From contig NZ_SNUE01000007.1 of the NCBI RefSeq assembly GCF_012027425.1, positions 1 through 64,000 of the forward strand: a DNA stretch of 64,000 nt, in the 5' to 3' direction. The position numbers and the translations under genes are program-made. Within the stretch, counting starts at the first letter, position 1; each line of letters starts with the position of its first letter. A model generated the notes under the pieces. That model was not told where the DNA came from, did no database searches, and saw only the letters and a program-made list of their open reading frames with translations. Origin of the DNA: Thermococcus sp. MV5 (GTDB lineage Archaea; Methanobacteriota_B; Thermococci; Thermococcales; Thermococcaceae). Positions 16,976-26,097 of this stretch are shown piece after piece.

Positions 16976-19726
16976 ATGCACTTTCTCTTAAAAAGGGCAA
17001 TACAAGAAAGATTTGGAAGTCTTAATGAGCTCCAAATAAGGGCTTTTGAAGAGGTTAGTTCTGGAAGGAGTGTCCTAATTGTTGCTCCTACCGGTAGTGG
17101 AAAGACTGAGGCTGCAGTGTTACCAGTTTTTAATGCAATCCTCGAAGAAGGCCTGAAACCAATTTCTGTTCTCTATATAGCACCTTTAAAGGCCCTTAAT
17201 AGGGATTTACTTGATAGGTTAATCTGGTGGGGAGAAAAACTTAATTTGGATGTGGCAGTTAGGCATGGAGACACTTCTGCATATAGGAAATCTAAACAAG
17301 TGAAAAAGCCTCCTCATATGTTAATAATAACTCCTGAAACCCTTGGAGTTATTCTCACAATGAAGTCTCTTCGCAAAGCTCTATCCAATGTCAGGTTTGT
17401 AATTGTTGATGAGATAGTGGAACTTGTTGATAATAAAAGGGGAATACAACTTAGCTTAGCTCTTGAAAGATTGGCGGAAATAACTGATTTCCAGAGAATT
17501 GGACTTTCTGCAACTGTAGGAAATGAAGAAGAAATCAAAGCATGGCTTAAAGCTGATATTGTCATAAAACCCACAATAACTAAGAGGTGTAAGGTTAAGG
17601 TTTTATTCCCACAACCTGATGAAAAGGACTTTGAACTTTCCAGAGAGCTTAGTATTCCATTGGATGTTGCTACTCGACTCAGAGTGCTCTGGGAGATAAT
17701 AGAGCGATATGAAAGGGGATTGATTTTTACAAACACAAGGCAGTTTGCTGAGATTTTAGCTCATAGACTTAAGGCCTGGGGAAAGCCCGTTGAAGTTCAT
17801 CATGGGAGCCTCTCAAAAGAGGCTAGAATTCAAGCAGAAAGAGCTCTTAAAGAGGGAAAAGTAAAGGCCCTTGTATGTACATCATCAATGGAGCTTGGAA
17901 TAGACATAGGGGATGTGGATGTTGTAGTCCAGTATATGAGTCCAAGACAGGTAAACAGGCTTGTCCAACGGATTGGAAGGTCAAAACATAGGGTAGGAGA
18001 GATAAGCGAAGGTTATATCATCACGACAAATATGGAAGACTATTTGGAAAGTTTAATAATCGCTAAGAGGGCCCTAGAAGGTAAGCTAGAAGCTGTGAGA
18101 CCCTATGAAAATGCTCTAGATGTTCTGGCTCATTTTGTAGTTGGGCTTCTAATAGAACGCAAAAAACTTCCAAGGGAAGTCCCATTTGAAATAGCTAAAA
18201 GGGCATACTCTTATAGAAATCTAAGCTGGGACGAGTATGGTGCGGTTCTAAACATGTTAAATGATGCTCGGTTAGTAGGTTATGATGAAGAGAGCGGGTT
18301 ATTATACCTGAGAAGGGGGGCATATCAGTACTATTATGAGAATCTTTCCACGATTCCAGATGAAATTAGTTACAGGGTTTTTGACATCAAAACTGGTAAA
18401 ATTGTTGGTCGTCTGGATGAGAAGTTTGTGATGGATCTTGAAGAAGGAATGGAGTTTATCATGCATGGGAGGAGCTGGATAATTTTGGGGATAGATGAGG
18501 AGAGTAGGCTTCTTAAAGTTAGGGAAAGTAAAAGCTTAGAAAGTGCAGTTCCAAGCTGGGAAGGCGAGATGATCCCCGTGCCGTTTGAGGTGGCTATTGA
18601 AGTTGGGAAACTTAAAAGAGACCTTCTTTTTGATGTTGTCTCCGCTAAGAGAGTAATATCAAATGTAGGTTTTGATGAAAAAGAGCTTGAATTTGTGAGG
18701 ACACTTCTTGAAAAGCAAAAACCTTTGGGAACGGATAGGGATATTGGGATAGAGTCCACTCCAAAAGCTCTTGTGATTCATGCTGATTTTGGGAACCAGG
18801 TTAACGAGAGTATTGGAAGATTTCTCATGGCATTTTTGACAGCAAAGTATGGCAAAGTATTTGCAATGAAAGCTCAAGCTCATGCGATAGTACTTCACAC
18901 TCCGTTCCAGCTCAATCCCAATGAAGTCAAGAACCACCTCCTTCAAGACCACAGGGTTCTCGAGTTTGTGATAGCTAGAGAATTGAGAGGGAGCACGGCC
19001 TATCGGTGGAGAATGCTCAATGTGGCAAAAAGAATGGGGGCTCTAAGAAGGGAGGCTAAAATAAGAAAAGTCGAGAGGCTTTTTGAAGGCACAATTATTG
19101 AGAAAGAGACTTTAAATGAACTTTTCCATGATAAACTTGATATTAAGCAGGCGGAAACAGTTTTAAAGGCCCTAAAGGAGGGTAAAATTAGAATCAAAGT
19201 AAATCTGGGGAGAGAACCCTCTCCACTTGCAACTCTTAACTTAACTGTTGGTGGAGAGTTTCTAGTAAGTGGGGAACTGGAAAAGGATGAAATATTGATT
19301 CTCTTCAAAGAGCGTCTCTTAAATACGGAAGTAGCTTTAGTATGCACAAATTGTGGATGGAGGAGTACTACAAGAGTTTCACGCTTAAAAAACCGAGTTA
19401 AAGATCTACAATGCCCCAAATGCTCTTCTCTAATGATAGCTGTAGCTCATCCAATAGATGCTGAGCTCTTTGTTTCGGCTTTAAAGAAGCTTAAACGTAG
19501 GGAAAAATTAGAAAAAGAAGAAGAAAGTGCCTATAGGAGATTACTAAAAGCAAGTGATCTTGTAAAAGCCTATGGGTTTGATGGGGTCTTGGCCTTGGCG
19601 AGCTATGGGGTAGGTCCAGATACGGCTGCAAGGCTTTTAAGTCAATATCGAGGAGAGGTTCTTCTTGTGGCTCTTCTTGAGGCTGAGAGGAGATATATAA
19701 GAACAAGACGGTTTTGGAAAGAGTGA
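16976..19726 (+). CDS. Lhr-type superfamily 2 helicase
   Basis: 916 residues. RecA-like domain 1 has Walker A APTGSGKTEA and motif III LSATVGN; domain 2 has YMSPRQVNRLVQRIGRSKHR. It continues into the winged-helix and Lhr core domains, with a zinc-ribbon pair CTNCGW and CPKCS near residues 785-820. Members act on branched DNA or RNA in repair and RNA surveillance; the length and zinc ribbon suggest archaeal Lhr2. Motif II reads VDEIVEL where most members have DEIH. No close neighbour shares its function. Confidence 0.85.
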   Translation: MHFLLKRAIQERFGSLNELQIRAFEEVSSGRSVLIVAPTGSGKTEAAVLPVFNAILEEGLKPISVLYIAPLKALNRDLLDRLIWWGEKLNLDVAVRHGDTSAYRKSKQVKKPPHMLIITPETLGVILTMKSLRKALSNVRFVIVDEIVELVDNKRGIQLSLALERLAEITDFQRIGLSATVGNEEEIKAWLKADIVIKPTITKRCKVKVLFPQPDEKDFELSRELSIPLDVATRLRVLWEIIERYERGLIFTNTRQFAEILAHRLKAWGKPVEVHHGSLSKEARIQAERALKEGKVKALVCTSSMELGIDIGDVDVVVQYMSPRQVNRLVQRIGRSKHRVGEISEGYIITTNMEDYLESLIIAKRALEGKLEAVRPYENALDVLAHFVVGLLIERKKLPREVPFEIAKRAYSYRNLSWDEYGAVLNMLNDARLVGYDEESGLLYLRRGAYQYYYENLSTIPDEISYRVFDIKTGKIVGRLDEKFVMDLEEGMEFIMHGRSWIILGIDEESRLLKVRESKSLESAVPSWEGEMIPVPFEVAIEVGKLKRDLLFDVVSAKRVISNVGFDEKELEFVRTLLEKQKPLGTDRDIGIESTPKALVIHADFGNQVNESIGRFLMAFLTAKYGKVFAMKAQAHAIVLHTPFQLNPNEVKNHLLQDHRVLEFVIARELRGSTAYRWRMLNVAKRMGALRREAKIRKVERLFEGTIIEKETLNELFHDKLDIKQAETVLKALKEGKIRIKVNLGREPSPLATLNLTVGGEFLVSGELEKDEILILFKERLLNTEVALVCTNCGWRSTTRVSRLKNRVKDLQCPKCSSLMIAVAHPIDAELFVSALKKLKRREKLEKEEESAYRRLLKASDLVKAYGFDGVLALASYGVGPDTAARLLSQYRGEVLLVALLEAERRYIRTRRFWKE

Positions 19727-19733
19727 AAAGATA

Positions 19734-20786
19734 CTACATTTTCCCAAAAATTTTATTTACTTCTCTTAGGAACTCACTGGCGCTAACCACGTCTCTAACA
19801 TCTATACGTTCATGTTTGGTGTGTGAGATGTCAAGGTTCCCTGGCCCGAAGACAATAGTTCTTGTACCGTTGTACACAAAGTTTATGGCGTCTGTCCAGC
19901 TCCGCATTCCTCCAAATTCGTCTAGACCCACCGCATCCATGGCCTTTTTAGCTATTTGGACGATCTCTTCATCCTCCTCAAGTTCATATCCATCCCATAT
20001 CTCAGTATACTCATATTTGAGTGTATATTCTTCAAGTATTGGTTCCATGAGGTCTAGAATATCCTCGACCTCTTGCTCTGGTAATAATCTTGCCTCAAAT
20101 CGTCCCCTACATAAAGCGGGGATTAAATAATATGGGTTCTCACATATCAGTTCTTGAAGGCCAATGTACGCATCGAAGTATTTGCCCTTCTGGTTAAAGG
20201 GCTCAAGAGCCTTGAGTTCTTCAATCATTTTGTAAGCTTGGTCGATTGCATTTATTCCGCTTTCTGGGCAGGCACCATGGGCCTCTTTTCCATCTACTTC
20301 GAAATATGCTTCAATGTTACCTGCGTGAGCTACATGTACTTCTAAGTCCGTAGGCTCAAGTACGATAGCCATCTTTGGTTTGTAACGTTCCATGAACAAT
20401 GCTGAGCCCATTCCGCCTTTTTCTTCATCACTCACAAAGACGACTCCAACGTTTAGTTCGCCATTCTCTTTTTTCAAACTCTCCAACATGAGGAGTACAC
20501 TGGCAAGTCCACCTTTTACGTCACTTGCTCCAGTACCATAAACTATATTTCCTCTCACGAAAGGTTTTGCTCTTATATCTATTGTGTCCATGTGAACCTC
20601 AAAGAAGAGTTCAGCTTCGGGATTGACAACTAAATCAATTACTCTTCCATCACTCTCTATATGGACTTCATAGTCAAGTTTATGAAGGAATTCCATTATG
20701 TGTAATGCAAGGCGATCTTCATGGTCTGAAGGGGAAGGAATCTTTAATAGCTCAACTAAAATTTCTTTTGCCCTTTCGGCTTTCAT
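19734..20786 (-). CDS. M20 family metallo-hydrolase (ArgE/DapE/LysK type)
   Basis: 350 residues. Zinc-binding and catalytic residues are visible: His65 and Asp67 (EVHMDTID), Asp89 (GASDVKGG), Glu121-Glu122 (VSDEEKGG), the ligand Glu in LEPTD and a C-terminal His in LDISHTKHE. The dimerisation domain is present between. Members remove acyl groups from amino acids or peptides; no lysine or arginine genes adjoin, so the substrate is open. ATG 20786 has GGTGACC upstream; the GTG nine bases earlier lies inside this site. Confidence 0.85.
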   Translation of the reverse strand: MKAERAKEILVELLKIPSPSDHEDRLALHIMEFLHKLDYEVHIESDGRVIDLVVNPEAELFFEVHMDTIDIRAKPFVRGNIVYGTGASDVKGGLASVLLMLESLKKENGELNVGVVFVSDEEKGGMGSALFMERYKPKMAIVLEPTDLEVHVAHAGNIEAYFEVDGKEAHGACPESGINAIDQAYKMIEELKALEPFNQKGKYFDAYIGLQELICENPYYLIPALCRGRFEARLLPEQEVEDILDLMEPILEEYTLKYEYTEIWDGYELEEDEEIVQIAKKAMDAVGLDEFGGMRSWTDAINFVYNGTRTIVFGPGNLDISHTKHERIDVRDVVSASEFLREVNKIFGKM

Positions 20787-20901
20787 TTGGGTCACCTAAT
20801 ATGATATAAAGTTCCACATTTATAAACACTTGGGATAAGCGGAAAATTCTAAGCTTATATTTCTTTATCTAAAAAATAAAGCATGCCCAATAAAGAGAAG
20901 G

Positions 20902-22464
20902 TCAATGGAGAACTTTTGAGGCGAGATTTAAGACCACATTTATATAGCTGTTGTAATCTAGTGTTTGTACCACTGCAGGTGCTATGAGCTTGTCTACGAT
21001 GACTGGTGCCATTAGTCCAATTGCAAGACATGTTAATGCTAACAGCAGACAAATTAGGCTCATGCTGAGGGGTTCTTTGGTTTTTATATCTTCTCTCGGT
21101 TTTCCAAACCATATGACGTAGAAGATGCGCATGTATGCAATCAACGCAATTATCGAGCTTATAACAAGGATCCAAGCCAGGATCAAGTTTTTATCAATGA
21201 AGGCGTTGAATAATAATAGTTTGCTGAAGAACACGTTAAGTGGTGGGATCCCGACCAAGCTTAATGTTGCAATTGCTAGTGAGAAGGTAGCAATTGGCAT
21301 TCTTCTTCCCACTCCAGCCAACTCTTCAATGTTCCTAGATCCAATAGCATGAATGAAGATCCCGGCCGCGAGGAATAATAATGCCTTGGCAATGGAATGA
21401 TTAACCAAATGGAACAACGCTGCTTGTAGGCCTACTTCTGTCCCCAACCCCACAGCCATGAAAAGGTAACCCATATGCATTATAGTTGAATACGCTATAA
21501 GCTTCTTAACATCTTTTTGCACATTCATCATCAAAGCACTAAAAAGTGCGGAAAGGGCACCAAGAGCAATGACAATAACACTGAGCAGGCTGACCACGTG
21601 AGCCAAGTCTGGAGCTAAAGAACCGCCATAAACAGTGTACAAAAATCTAATTAACGCATAAACACCAACATTAACGACCAAACCGGAGAGGATTGCTGAA
21701 ATTGGACTTGGCGCTGCTGGGTGGGCCTCTGGAAGCCAGAAGTGGTTTGGGACAATGGCCGCCTTGATAAGGAACGCCCACGTGGCTAACGCTAAAGCAA
21801 CACCCGAGGCAATTACGATGTTACCAGCTGGTGTTCCACTAACTGGGAAGTTTAGGCCATGAACCTTTGCAGATAAATCGGCGAAATTAACCGTACCAAA
21901 TACGCCATAAAACACTCCTAAGGCGAGGAAATACATTGTTGTTCCAGCAGCCCCTATTAAAGCGTATTTTAATCCAGCAAAAACTGAATCACCCCTGTCA
22001 CGATAAAACATTACTAATGCATAAGCTGCTATGCTTGTGACTTCAATCATAACGAAGAGGTTGAAAGCATCACCTGTCAGGAGAACTCCGAGCAGACCAG
22101 CCTCAAGGCTAAGGTAGAGTGTGTAATACCACTCCAAGCCTTCATCGTGTTCAAGATAACGATAACTGTAGATTGCAATTAAAAACATTAATCCAGCGGT
22201 GAGCAAGGCAATTAGGGCATTTAACTTGTCCACCTCATATACAATTCCAATTGGAGCAATCCATTTGCCGAAAGTATAGATTAGGGGAGTGTTTGAAGAG
22301 TAGACCAAGTGAAACAGTCTATATGAAGAGATTAAAGCTAATCCAGTTCCAATTAGAGCATAAAGTTGAATGATTTTTCTGTTTCCCTTGACTAGGATTG
22401 AGAATAATGGGAGTGCAAATGCAAAGACGATTGGAATTATCGGGGTTAAACCAACAACATTCAT
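20902..22464 (-). CDS. Mrp-type antiporter subunit D (proton-translocating)
   Basis: About 520 residues with some 14 hydrophobic segments and the antiporter-like core: LEAGLLGVLLTGDAFNLFVMIE, LPEAHPAAPSPISAILSGL and the Lys/His-bearing helix MGYLFMAVGLG. It is homologous to MrpD/MbhH and NuoL/M/N. It is the last gene of the CO island on the minus strand. ATG 22464 follows GAGGTGGCAAAGA. In the complex it would move H+ or Na+ driven by the hydrogenase. Confidence 0.88.
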   Translation of the reverse strand: MNVVGLTPIIPIVFAFALPLFSILVKGNRKIIQLYALIGTGLALISSYRLFHLVYSSNTPLIYTFGKWIAPIGIVYEVDKLNALIALLTAGLMFLIAIYSYRYLEHDEGLEWYYTLYLSLEAGLLGVLLTGDAFNLFVMIEVTSIAAYALVMFYRDRGDSVFAGLKYALIGAAGTTMYFLALGVFYGVFGTVNFADLSAKVHGLNFPVSGTPAGNIVIASGVALALATWAFLIKAAIVPNHFWLPEAHPAAPSPISAILSGLVVNVGVYALIRFLYTVYGGSLAPDLAHVVSLLSVIVIALGALSALFSALMMNVQKDVKKLIAYSTIMHMGYLFMAVGLGTEVGLQAALFHLVNHSIAKALLFLAAGIFIHAIGSRNIEELAGVGRRMPIATFSLAIATLSLVGIPPLNVFFSKLLLFNAFIDKNLILAWILVISSIIALIAYMRIFYVIWFGKPREDIKTKEPLSMSLICLLLALTCLAIGLMAPVIVDKLIAPAVVQTLDYNSYINVVLNLASKVLH

Positions 22465-22475
22465 TCTTTGCCACC

Positions 22476-22961
22476 TCACTCGAAAATCTTCTTAGCAAAG
22501 CGTTCAAAATCCTCGCAAATTTTTTTCTTTGCTTCTTTAGGTTCTTCTGTAATTACATTAATCCAATTTGCATACATATGTTTGTCATCCAACTCAACTA
22601 CGACAGTTCCAGGAGTGTTCGTTATTGAATTTGCAATGAGGGTTTTTGCATAATCAGTCTTCACTTCAATTGGCACTTTAACAATTCCAGCTTGGTATTT
22701 CCCAGTTATTACCCTCATCATCACATCCAAGTGTGCCTTTGTTTCTGCGACAAGCATGTACCAGATGAAGTAAATCACGCCCCAGAGCCACCTGAGTGGA
22801 TTTAAAGCCTTAGCATCATTTTGGACGAGGTGTTTTCCGACAAGCAGGCCCACTCCAACAGCAACAATTACCCCTGTAACTAAGTCGAATGGCTTTGTTG
22901 AACCAGTAAATAGGATGTAAGTGATGAATGTCAATACTGCAGTAGAGATTACACCCCTCAT
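22476..22961 (-). CDS. Mrp-type antiporter subunit E
   Basis: 161 residues, MrpE/MnhE family: an N-terminal two-helix membrane part, the basic RWLWGVIYFIWYMLVAETKAH segment and a soluble C-terminus with ITNTPGTVVVEL, which is family specific. It overlaps the subunit C gene by 4 bases. Subunit E precedes D here, unlike the D-E order of bacterial mrp operons. Confidence 0.87.
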   Translation of the reverse strand: MRGVISTAVLTFITYILFTGSTKPFDLVTGVIVAVGVGLLVGKHLVQNDAKALNPLRWLWGVIYFIWYMLVAETKAHLDVMMRVITGKYQAGIVKVPIEVKTDYAKTLIANSITNTPGTVVVELDDKHMYANWINVITEEPKEAKKKICEDFERFAKKIFE

Positions 22962-23371
22962 ACTCTACCCTCCCTAAGTAGAGTAGACTGCTCTTCACCA
23001 AGCTTTCTTGCATCCACAGTCCCGTATAAACGGTAAATTTGAATTATTGCAAAGGCTATGAGCACGTTTACAGCCATTCCAATGACGACGGCAGTGATTA
23101 CAAATGCCTGTGGGAGGGGATCAACCGCGGTGCTCAGAAAGCTCTCAAGTGCGCTCTTCTCAAGGTTCGGAAGGACGGGGGGAGCTACCGGGTAGATTAA
23201 GCGATATCCGAGTAAAACGACAAGCAAGTTAGCGGTGTCAGTGAAGATTGTCAATGCAATGAGTTTTTTGGTTAAGTTAGGTCTTCTCGCAATTCCATAG
23301 AGGCTTATCATGACTGTTGCAATTAGAGATAATACAATGACCGCCCAGATGAACGTCATGACTTCATTCAT
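22958..23371 (-). CDS. Mrp-type antiporter subunit C (NuoK-like)
   Basis: 137 residues with three hydrophobic helices. LTIFTDTANLLVVLLGY and DPLPQAFVITAVVIGMAVNVL are the conserved MrpC/MnhC and NuoK blocks; the Pro-Leu-Pro-Gln-Ala motif is characteristic. It overlaps the genes on both sides (ATGA-type coupling upstream and downstream). Confidence 0.9.
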   Translation of the reverse strand: MNEVMTFIWAVIVLSLIATVMISLYGIARRPNLTKKLIALTIFTDTANLLVVLLGYRLIYPVAPPVLPNLEKSALESFLSTAVDPLPQAFVITAVVIGMAVNVLIAFAIIQIYRLYGTVDARKLGEEQSTLLREGRV

Positions 23372-24134
23372 TGGCCTCCCTCCTCAAGAGCTTCTTGAAT
23401 ATTTTTTCCGGAATTGCTAGGAGTAAGAATACTGCCGTGAATCCAGCTCCAACTGCTAGGAATTCAAAGAAGTTGTAGTAAATCAATGAACCACTTACAA
23501 GCTGTCCTCCAAGCTCGACTGGAAAAATCGGTTGGTTCTGCATTATGAAGCCACCGCTGAGGAGCGGGATTAATGCCACTAATCCCATTCCAAGTAATCC
23601 CACGGAACGGAGAATCAATGCCATTGTCTTGTCGAGACCGTTCTCTTCTAGGGCATACTTTGAGTATGCGACTATTATTAAGAGTGGGGCAATTGCTAGT
23701 GCTGAACCGCCTTGGAAGCCACCACCAGGGGTTAAGTGGCCGTGCAAAGCTATTGAAGCCGAAACTGCAAGAATCATGACTACAATAATTCGTGTAACCG
23801 ACTTTATAACAAGAGTTAACCCAACCCTAAACTCTTTTGTCTTTTGTTTCGCCTCCTCTTCTTGCTTCTTATTTAGTCTGAAGAGTGTTAAGCTTCCAAT
23901 TATTGCAATAAAGAATACCGAAGTTTCGAAGAGAGTATCAAGCCCACGGTAGTCCCAGAGGATTGAGGTCACAACTTCAGGACTCTTTGCGGAGTAATCC
24001 CCAAAGTAGCTATTCTCCAAGTAGAATTCGCCTAGCGGTCTTAGTTCGGTTTGTTGTGGGAGTTTGGGAGTGATGTGGTAGGCTAATCCAAATATTGTGA
24101 TAAGCATGATTATGAGTGGAACTAACCTCTTCAT
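23364..24134 (-). CDS. Mrp antiporter subunit: MrpA C-terminal (MbhE-like) fused to MrpB
   Basis: 256 residues in two parts. The first (to about residue 95) contains DYRGLDTLFETSVFFIAIIG, the segment found at the C-terminus of MrpA or as MbhE. The second has ILAVSASIALHGHLTPGGGFQGG and ends with FFEFLAVGAGFTAVFLLLAI, the MrpB domain. Thus two units that are separate in Mbh hydrogenases are one polypeptide here. ATG 24134 is preceded by GAGGTGGCGTAAA. Confidence 0.83.
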   Translation of the reverse strand: MKRLVPLIIMLITIFGLAYHITPKLPQQTELRPLGEFYLENSYFGDYSAKSPEVVTSILWDYRGLDTLFETSVFFIAIIGSLTLFRLNKKQEEEAKQKTKEFRVGLTLVIKSVTRIIVVMILAVSASIALHGHLTPGGGFQGGSALAIAPLLIIVAYSKYALEENGLDKTMALILRSVGLLGMGLVALIPLLSGGFIMQNQPIFPVELGGQLVSGSLIYYNFFEFLAVGAGFTAVFLLLAIPEKIFKKLLRREANE

Positions 24135-24135
24135 T

Positions 24136-24390
24136 TTACGCCACCTCATATCTTTCTGTTTTACTTACCACAAAGACCAATAGTGCAGAATAGATACCAA
24201 CGGCCACTGCTACGTAAGCTAGAACGATGTCTGGTGCCATTAGAATGTAAAATGCAATAGCATAAGCAATGGCTTGGACTGCTGAGAAGCCAATGGCCTT
24301 GAGTAAATCCTTCTCTATTATGGCAAGGTAGGAAAATATTAATCCAATGATTACTGTGATGAGGAGCATTAACAAGTGGATTTCAATCAT
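24136..24390 (-). CDS. DUF4040/MbhD-like antiporter subunit
   Basis: 84 residues, two to three helices: SYLAIIEKDLLKAIGFSAVQAIAYAIAFYI and ILMAPDIVLAYVAVAVGIYSA. The APDI(V)LA motif is that of DUF4040, the helix pair usually found in the C-terminal part of MrpA or as MbhD. ATG 24390 follows GGAGGTGGAAGA. It overlaps the subunit G gene by 4 bases. Confidence 0.82.
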   Translation of the reverse strand: MIEIHLLMLLITVIIGLIFSYLAIIEKDLLKAIGFSAVQAIAYAIAFYILMAPDIVLAYVAVAVGIYSALLVFVVSKTERYEVA

Positions 24391-24737
24391 TCTTCCACCT
24401 CCAAGTGGTCGCATTTTGGCTCCCACTTGACAATTTTAGTTTTGTGGGCAGCATAGGCCAAAGCATGAGAACCAGCTGGTGCTGCAAGTAAGACGATTAT
24501 TCCAGTCACGAAACTGGCTCCCGCGATTGCATACTTGTGAGGCAAGAAGTCTGCTCCGAGTGCAAGGAAGCCAACACCAAATAACGGCACTACTGCTCCA
24601 CCAATAGTTCCTACTGTGGCAGCGTGTAAACGAATGTAAAAGTTTGGGAACTTTAATAGTCCGAGAGCACCAAACAGATCACAAATCCCACCAATGGTTA
24701 TCATGATCGCTCCCAAGTAGAATAAAATCTCGCTCAC
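24387..24737 (-). CDS. Mrp-type antiporter subunit G
   Basis: 116 residues of MrpG/MnhG: GAIMITIGGICDLFGALGLLKFPNFYIRLHAATVGTIGG is the family core, three membrane helices. The start is GTG 24737 with GGAGGTGGGAGT before it, coupled by four bases to the subunit F stop. The 60-base longer open frame lies inside the F gene and is not used in my view. Confidence 0.87.
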   Translation of the reverse strand: MSEILFYLGAIMITIGGICDLFGALGLLKFPNFYIRLHAATVGTIGGAVVPLFGVGFLALGADFLPHKYAIAGASFVTGIIVLLAAPAGSHALAYAAHKTKIVKWEPKCDHLEVEE

Positions 24738-25018
24738 ACTCCCACCTCCTTGCCAACTAGGTACTTCGCAACGTAAATGTCTAGCAGGTAGGCCCACAAT
24801 GCTAGTGTTATTGCTCCACTAATAAGAAACGCCGATTTAAAGTAAATTGCGAGAATCGCCATGAATGCAGCGATGTCAAAGGAGAGGCAATCAACTGCTA
24901 GGATTATATCCACTATCGTTGGACCCTTAAATGCCCTAATCGCATAGATGATGAACGCCAACAGGTAAAGAGGAATCACAAATTTCATCAAAAGAAAGAA
25001 ACTATTTTCAAGACTCAT
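24734..25018 (-). CDS. Mrp-type antiporter subunit F
   Basis: 94 residues, three helices, with IRAFKGPTIVDIILAVDCLSFDIAAF, the conserved region of MrpF/MnhF carrying the intramembrane Asp. ATG 25018 is preceded by GGAGAGCAAAA. It overlaps the end of the hydrogenase small subunit gene by 11 bases, the junction between hydrogenase and antiporter modules. Confidence 0.87.
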   Translation of the reverse strand: MSLENSFFLLMKFVIPLYLLAFIIYAIRAFKGPTIVDIILAVDCLSFDIAAFMAILAIYFKSAFLISGAITLALWAYLLDIYVAKYLVGKEVGV

Positions 25019-25586
25019 TTTTGCTCTCCTCCGAAGTTTTAACAATTATTTGAGGTAAAAAGTGTCTTGTTTCCCTTGCCTCCTCAAAGAGAACTTCAAT
25101 TGTATCCGTTGTCTTCTCGTCAAGTTCTTCGATGTAAATTTCTTTTTTCTGTTTCTGCTTTACTAAGCCTCTTGCAACCCCTACAGCATAGATTATTGCT
25201 TCTGGCTTAGGAGGACAGCCCGGAATGTAAATTGTTGTAGGAGGCTCAATACCATATTCTTCCTGGAGGATTTTGTACAGCTCTTTCACGCCCCCAATTA
25301 CGGCATATGTGTCGTACCATATTCCTCCACCACAAGCACAGGATCCAATAGCTAAAACTATTTTTGGCTCTGGGACTGCCTTAAATGCTTCAATGACCTT
25401 TGGCAGGCATTCCCTTGTGACTGGGCCTGTAAAAGCTATCGCATCAGCATGTCTTGGTGAACCAACAAGCTTAATTCCGAGTCTTTCAACATCTTGCTTG
25501 GGAGTGAATATATTAAGTACTTCAATGTCACAGCCGTTGCAGCTTCCACTGTTTAAGTGAAAAACCCACAAACTCTTCTCAAACAT
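25008..25586 (-). CDS. Energy-converting [NiFe] hydrogenase small subunit (NuoB-like)
   Basis: 192 residues. The four ligands of the proximal [4Fe-4S] cluster are Cys16 and Cys19 (SGSCNGCD), Cys83 (GSCACGGG) and Cys124 (PGCPPKPE). It relays electrons from the ferredoxin-like subunit to the Ni-Fe site. The C-terminal 50 residues are charged and beyond the NuoB core. ATG 25586 is preceded by GGTGGGGGAT; it overlaps the end of the ferredoxin-like subunit. Confidence 0.9.
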   Translation of the reverse strand: MFEKSLWVFHLNSGSCNGCDIEVLNIFTPKQDVERLGIKLVGSPRHADAIAFTGPVTRECLPKVIEAFKAVPEPKIVLAIGSCACGGGIWYDTYAVIGGVKELYKILQEEYGIEPPTTIYIPGCPPKPEAIIYAVGVARGLVKQKQKKEIYIEELDEKTTDTIEVLFEEARETRHFLPQIIVKTSEESKNES

Positions 25587-26094
25587 ATCCCCCACCTTTC
25601 CCAAAGATCAATTTCTCAGAAACTTTCTTTGCTCTACATTCTGGGCATAGAAACATCATTTCTCTTTCCCAAGGCTGAAGCTCCTTTGCTGTGTAAAGTA
25701 AATGTCTAAATGTATCAAAGGGTTTACCACATTCTTCACAACGAACCATTTGAAGTTCTACTATTTGGTGGAGGTCTTCGTCAGATAATGTTGCAAGCTC
25801 AAACTCTTTAGTTAACTTTATTGCCTCCGTGGGACATACATCTTGACAGCGAGCACAGAAGATGCACCTTCCTATGAAGAGGTGAACTACTCTAACTCCA
25901 CTTTCCAAGTCATCATAAACCTGTAATGCTTGAGGAGGGCAGGCATTTGAACATGCTGTGCAACCAATGCATTTTTCTGGGTCGATTATTGGTTTTCCCC
26001 TAAATCCTTCTGGAACTTCAAGTGGGACAAAAGGATACTTTTCTGTTACTCTTCCAATGCTTATAGCCTTGGTAATAAGCTTAAATCTCCCCAT
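25579..26094 (-). CDS. Hydrogenase ferredoxin-like subunit (NuoI-like)
   Basis: 171 residues. Two [4Fe-4S] motifs: Cys42-45-48-52 and Cys77-80-83-87. A second pair of cysteine knuckles, Cys119/Cys122 and Cys150/Cys153, could bind zinc and is typical of the formate- or CO-linked group 4 hydrogenase subunits. It connects CooF electrons to the small subunit. GGGGGGC lies upstream of the ATG, three bases after the large subunit stop. Confidence 0.9.
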   Translation of the reverse strand: MGRFKLITKAISIGRVTEKYPFVPLEVPEGFRGKPIIDPEKCIGCTACSNACPPQALQVYDDLESGVRVVHLFIGRCIFCARCQDVCPTEAIKLTKEFELATLSDEDLHQIVELQMVRCEECGKPFDTFRHLLYTAKELQPWEREMMFLCPECRAKKVSEKLIFGKGGGYV

Positions 26095-26097
26095 TGC

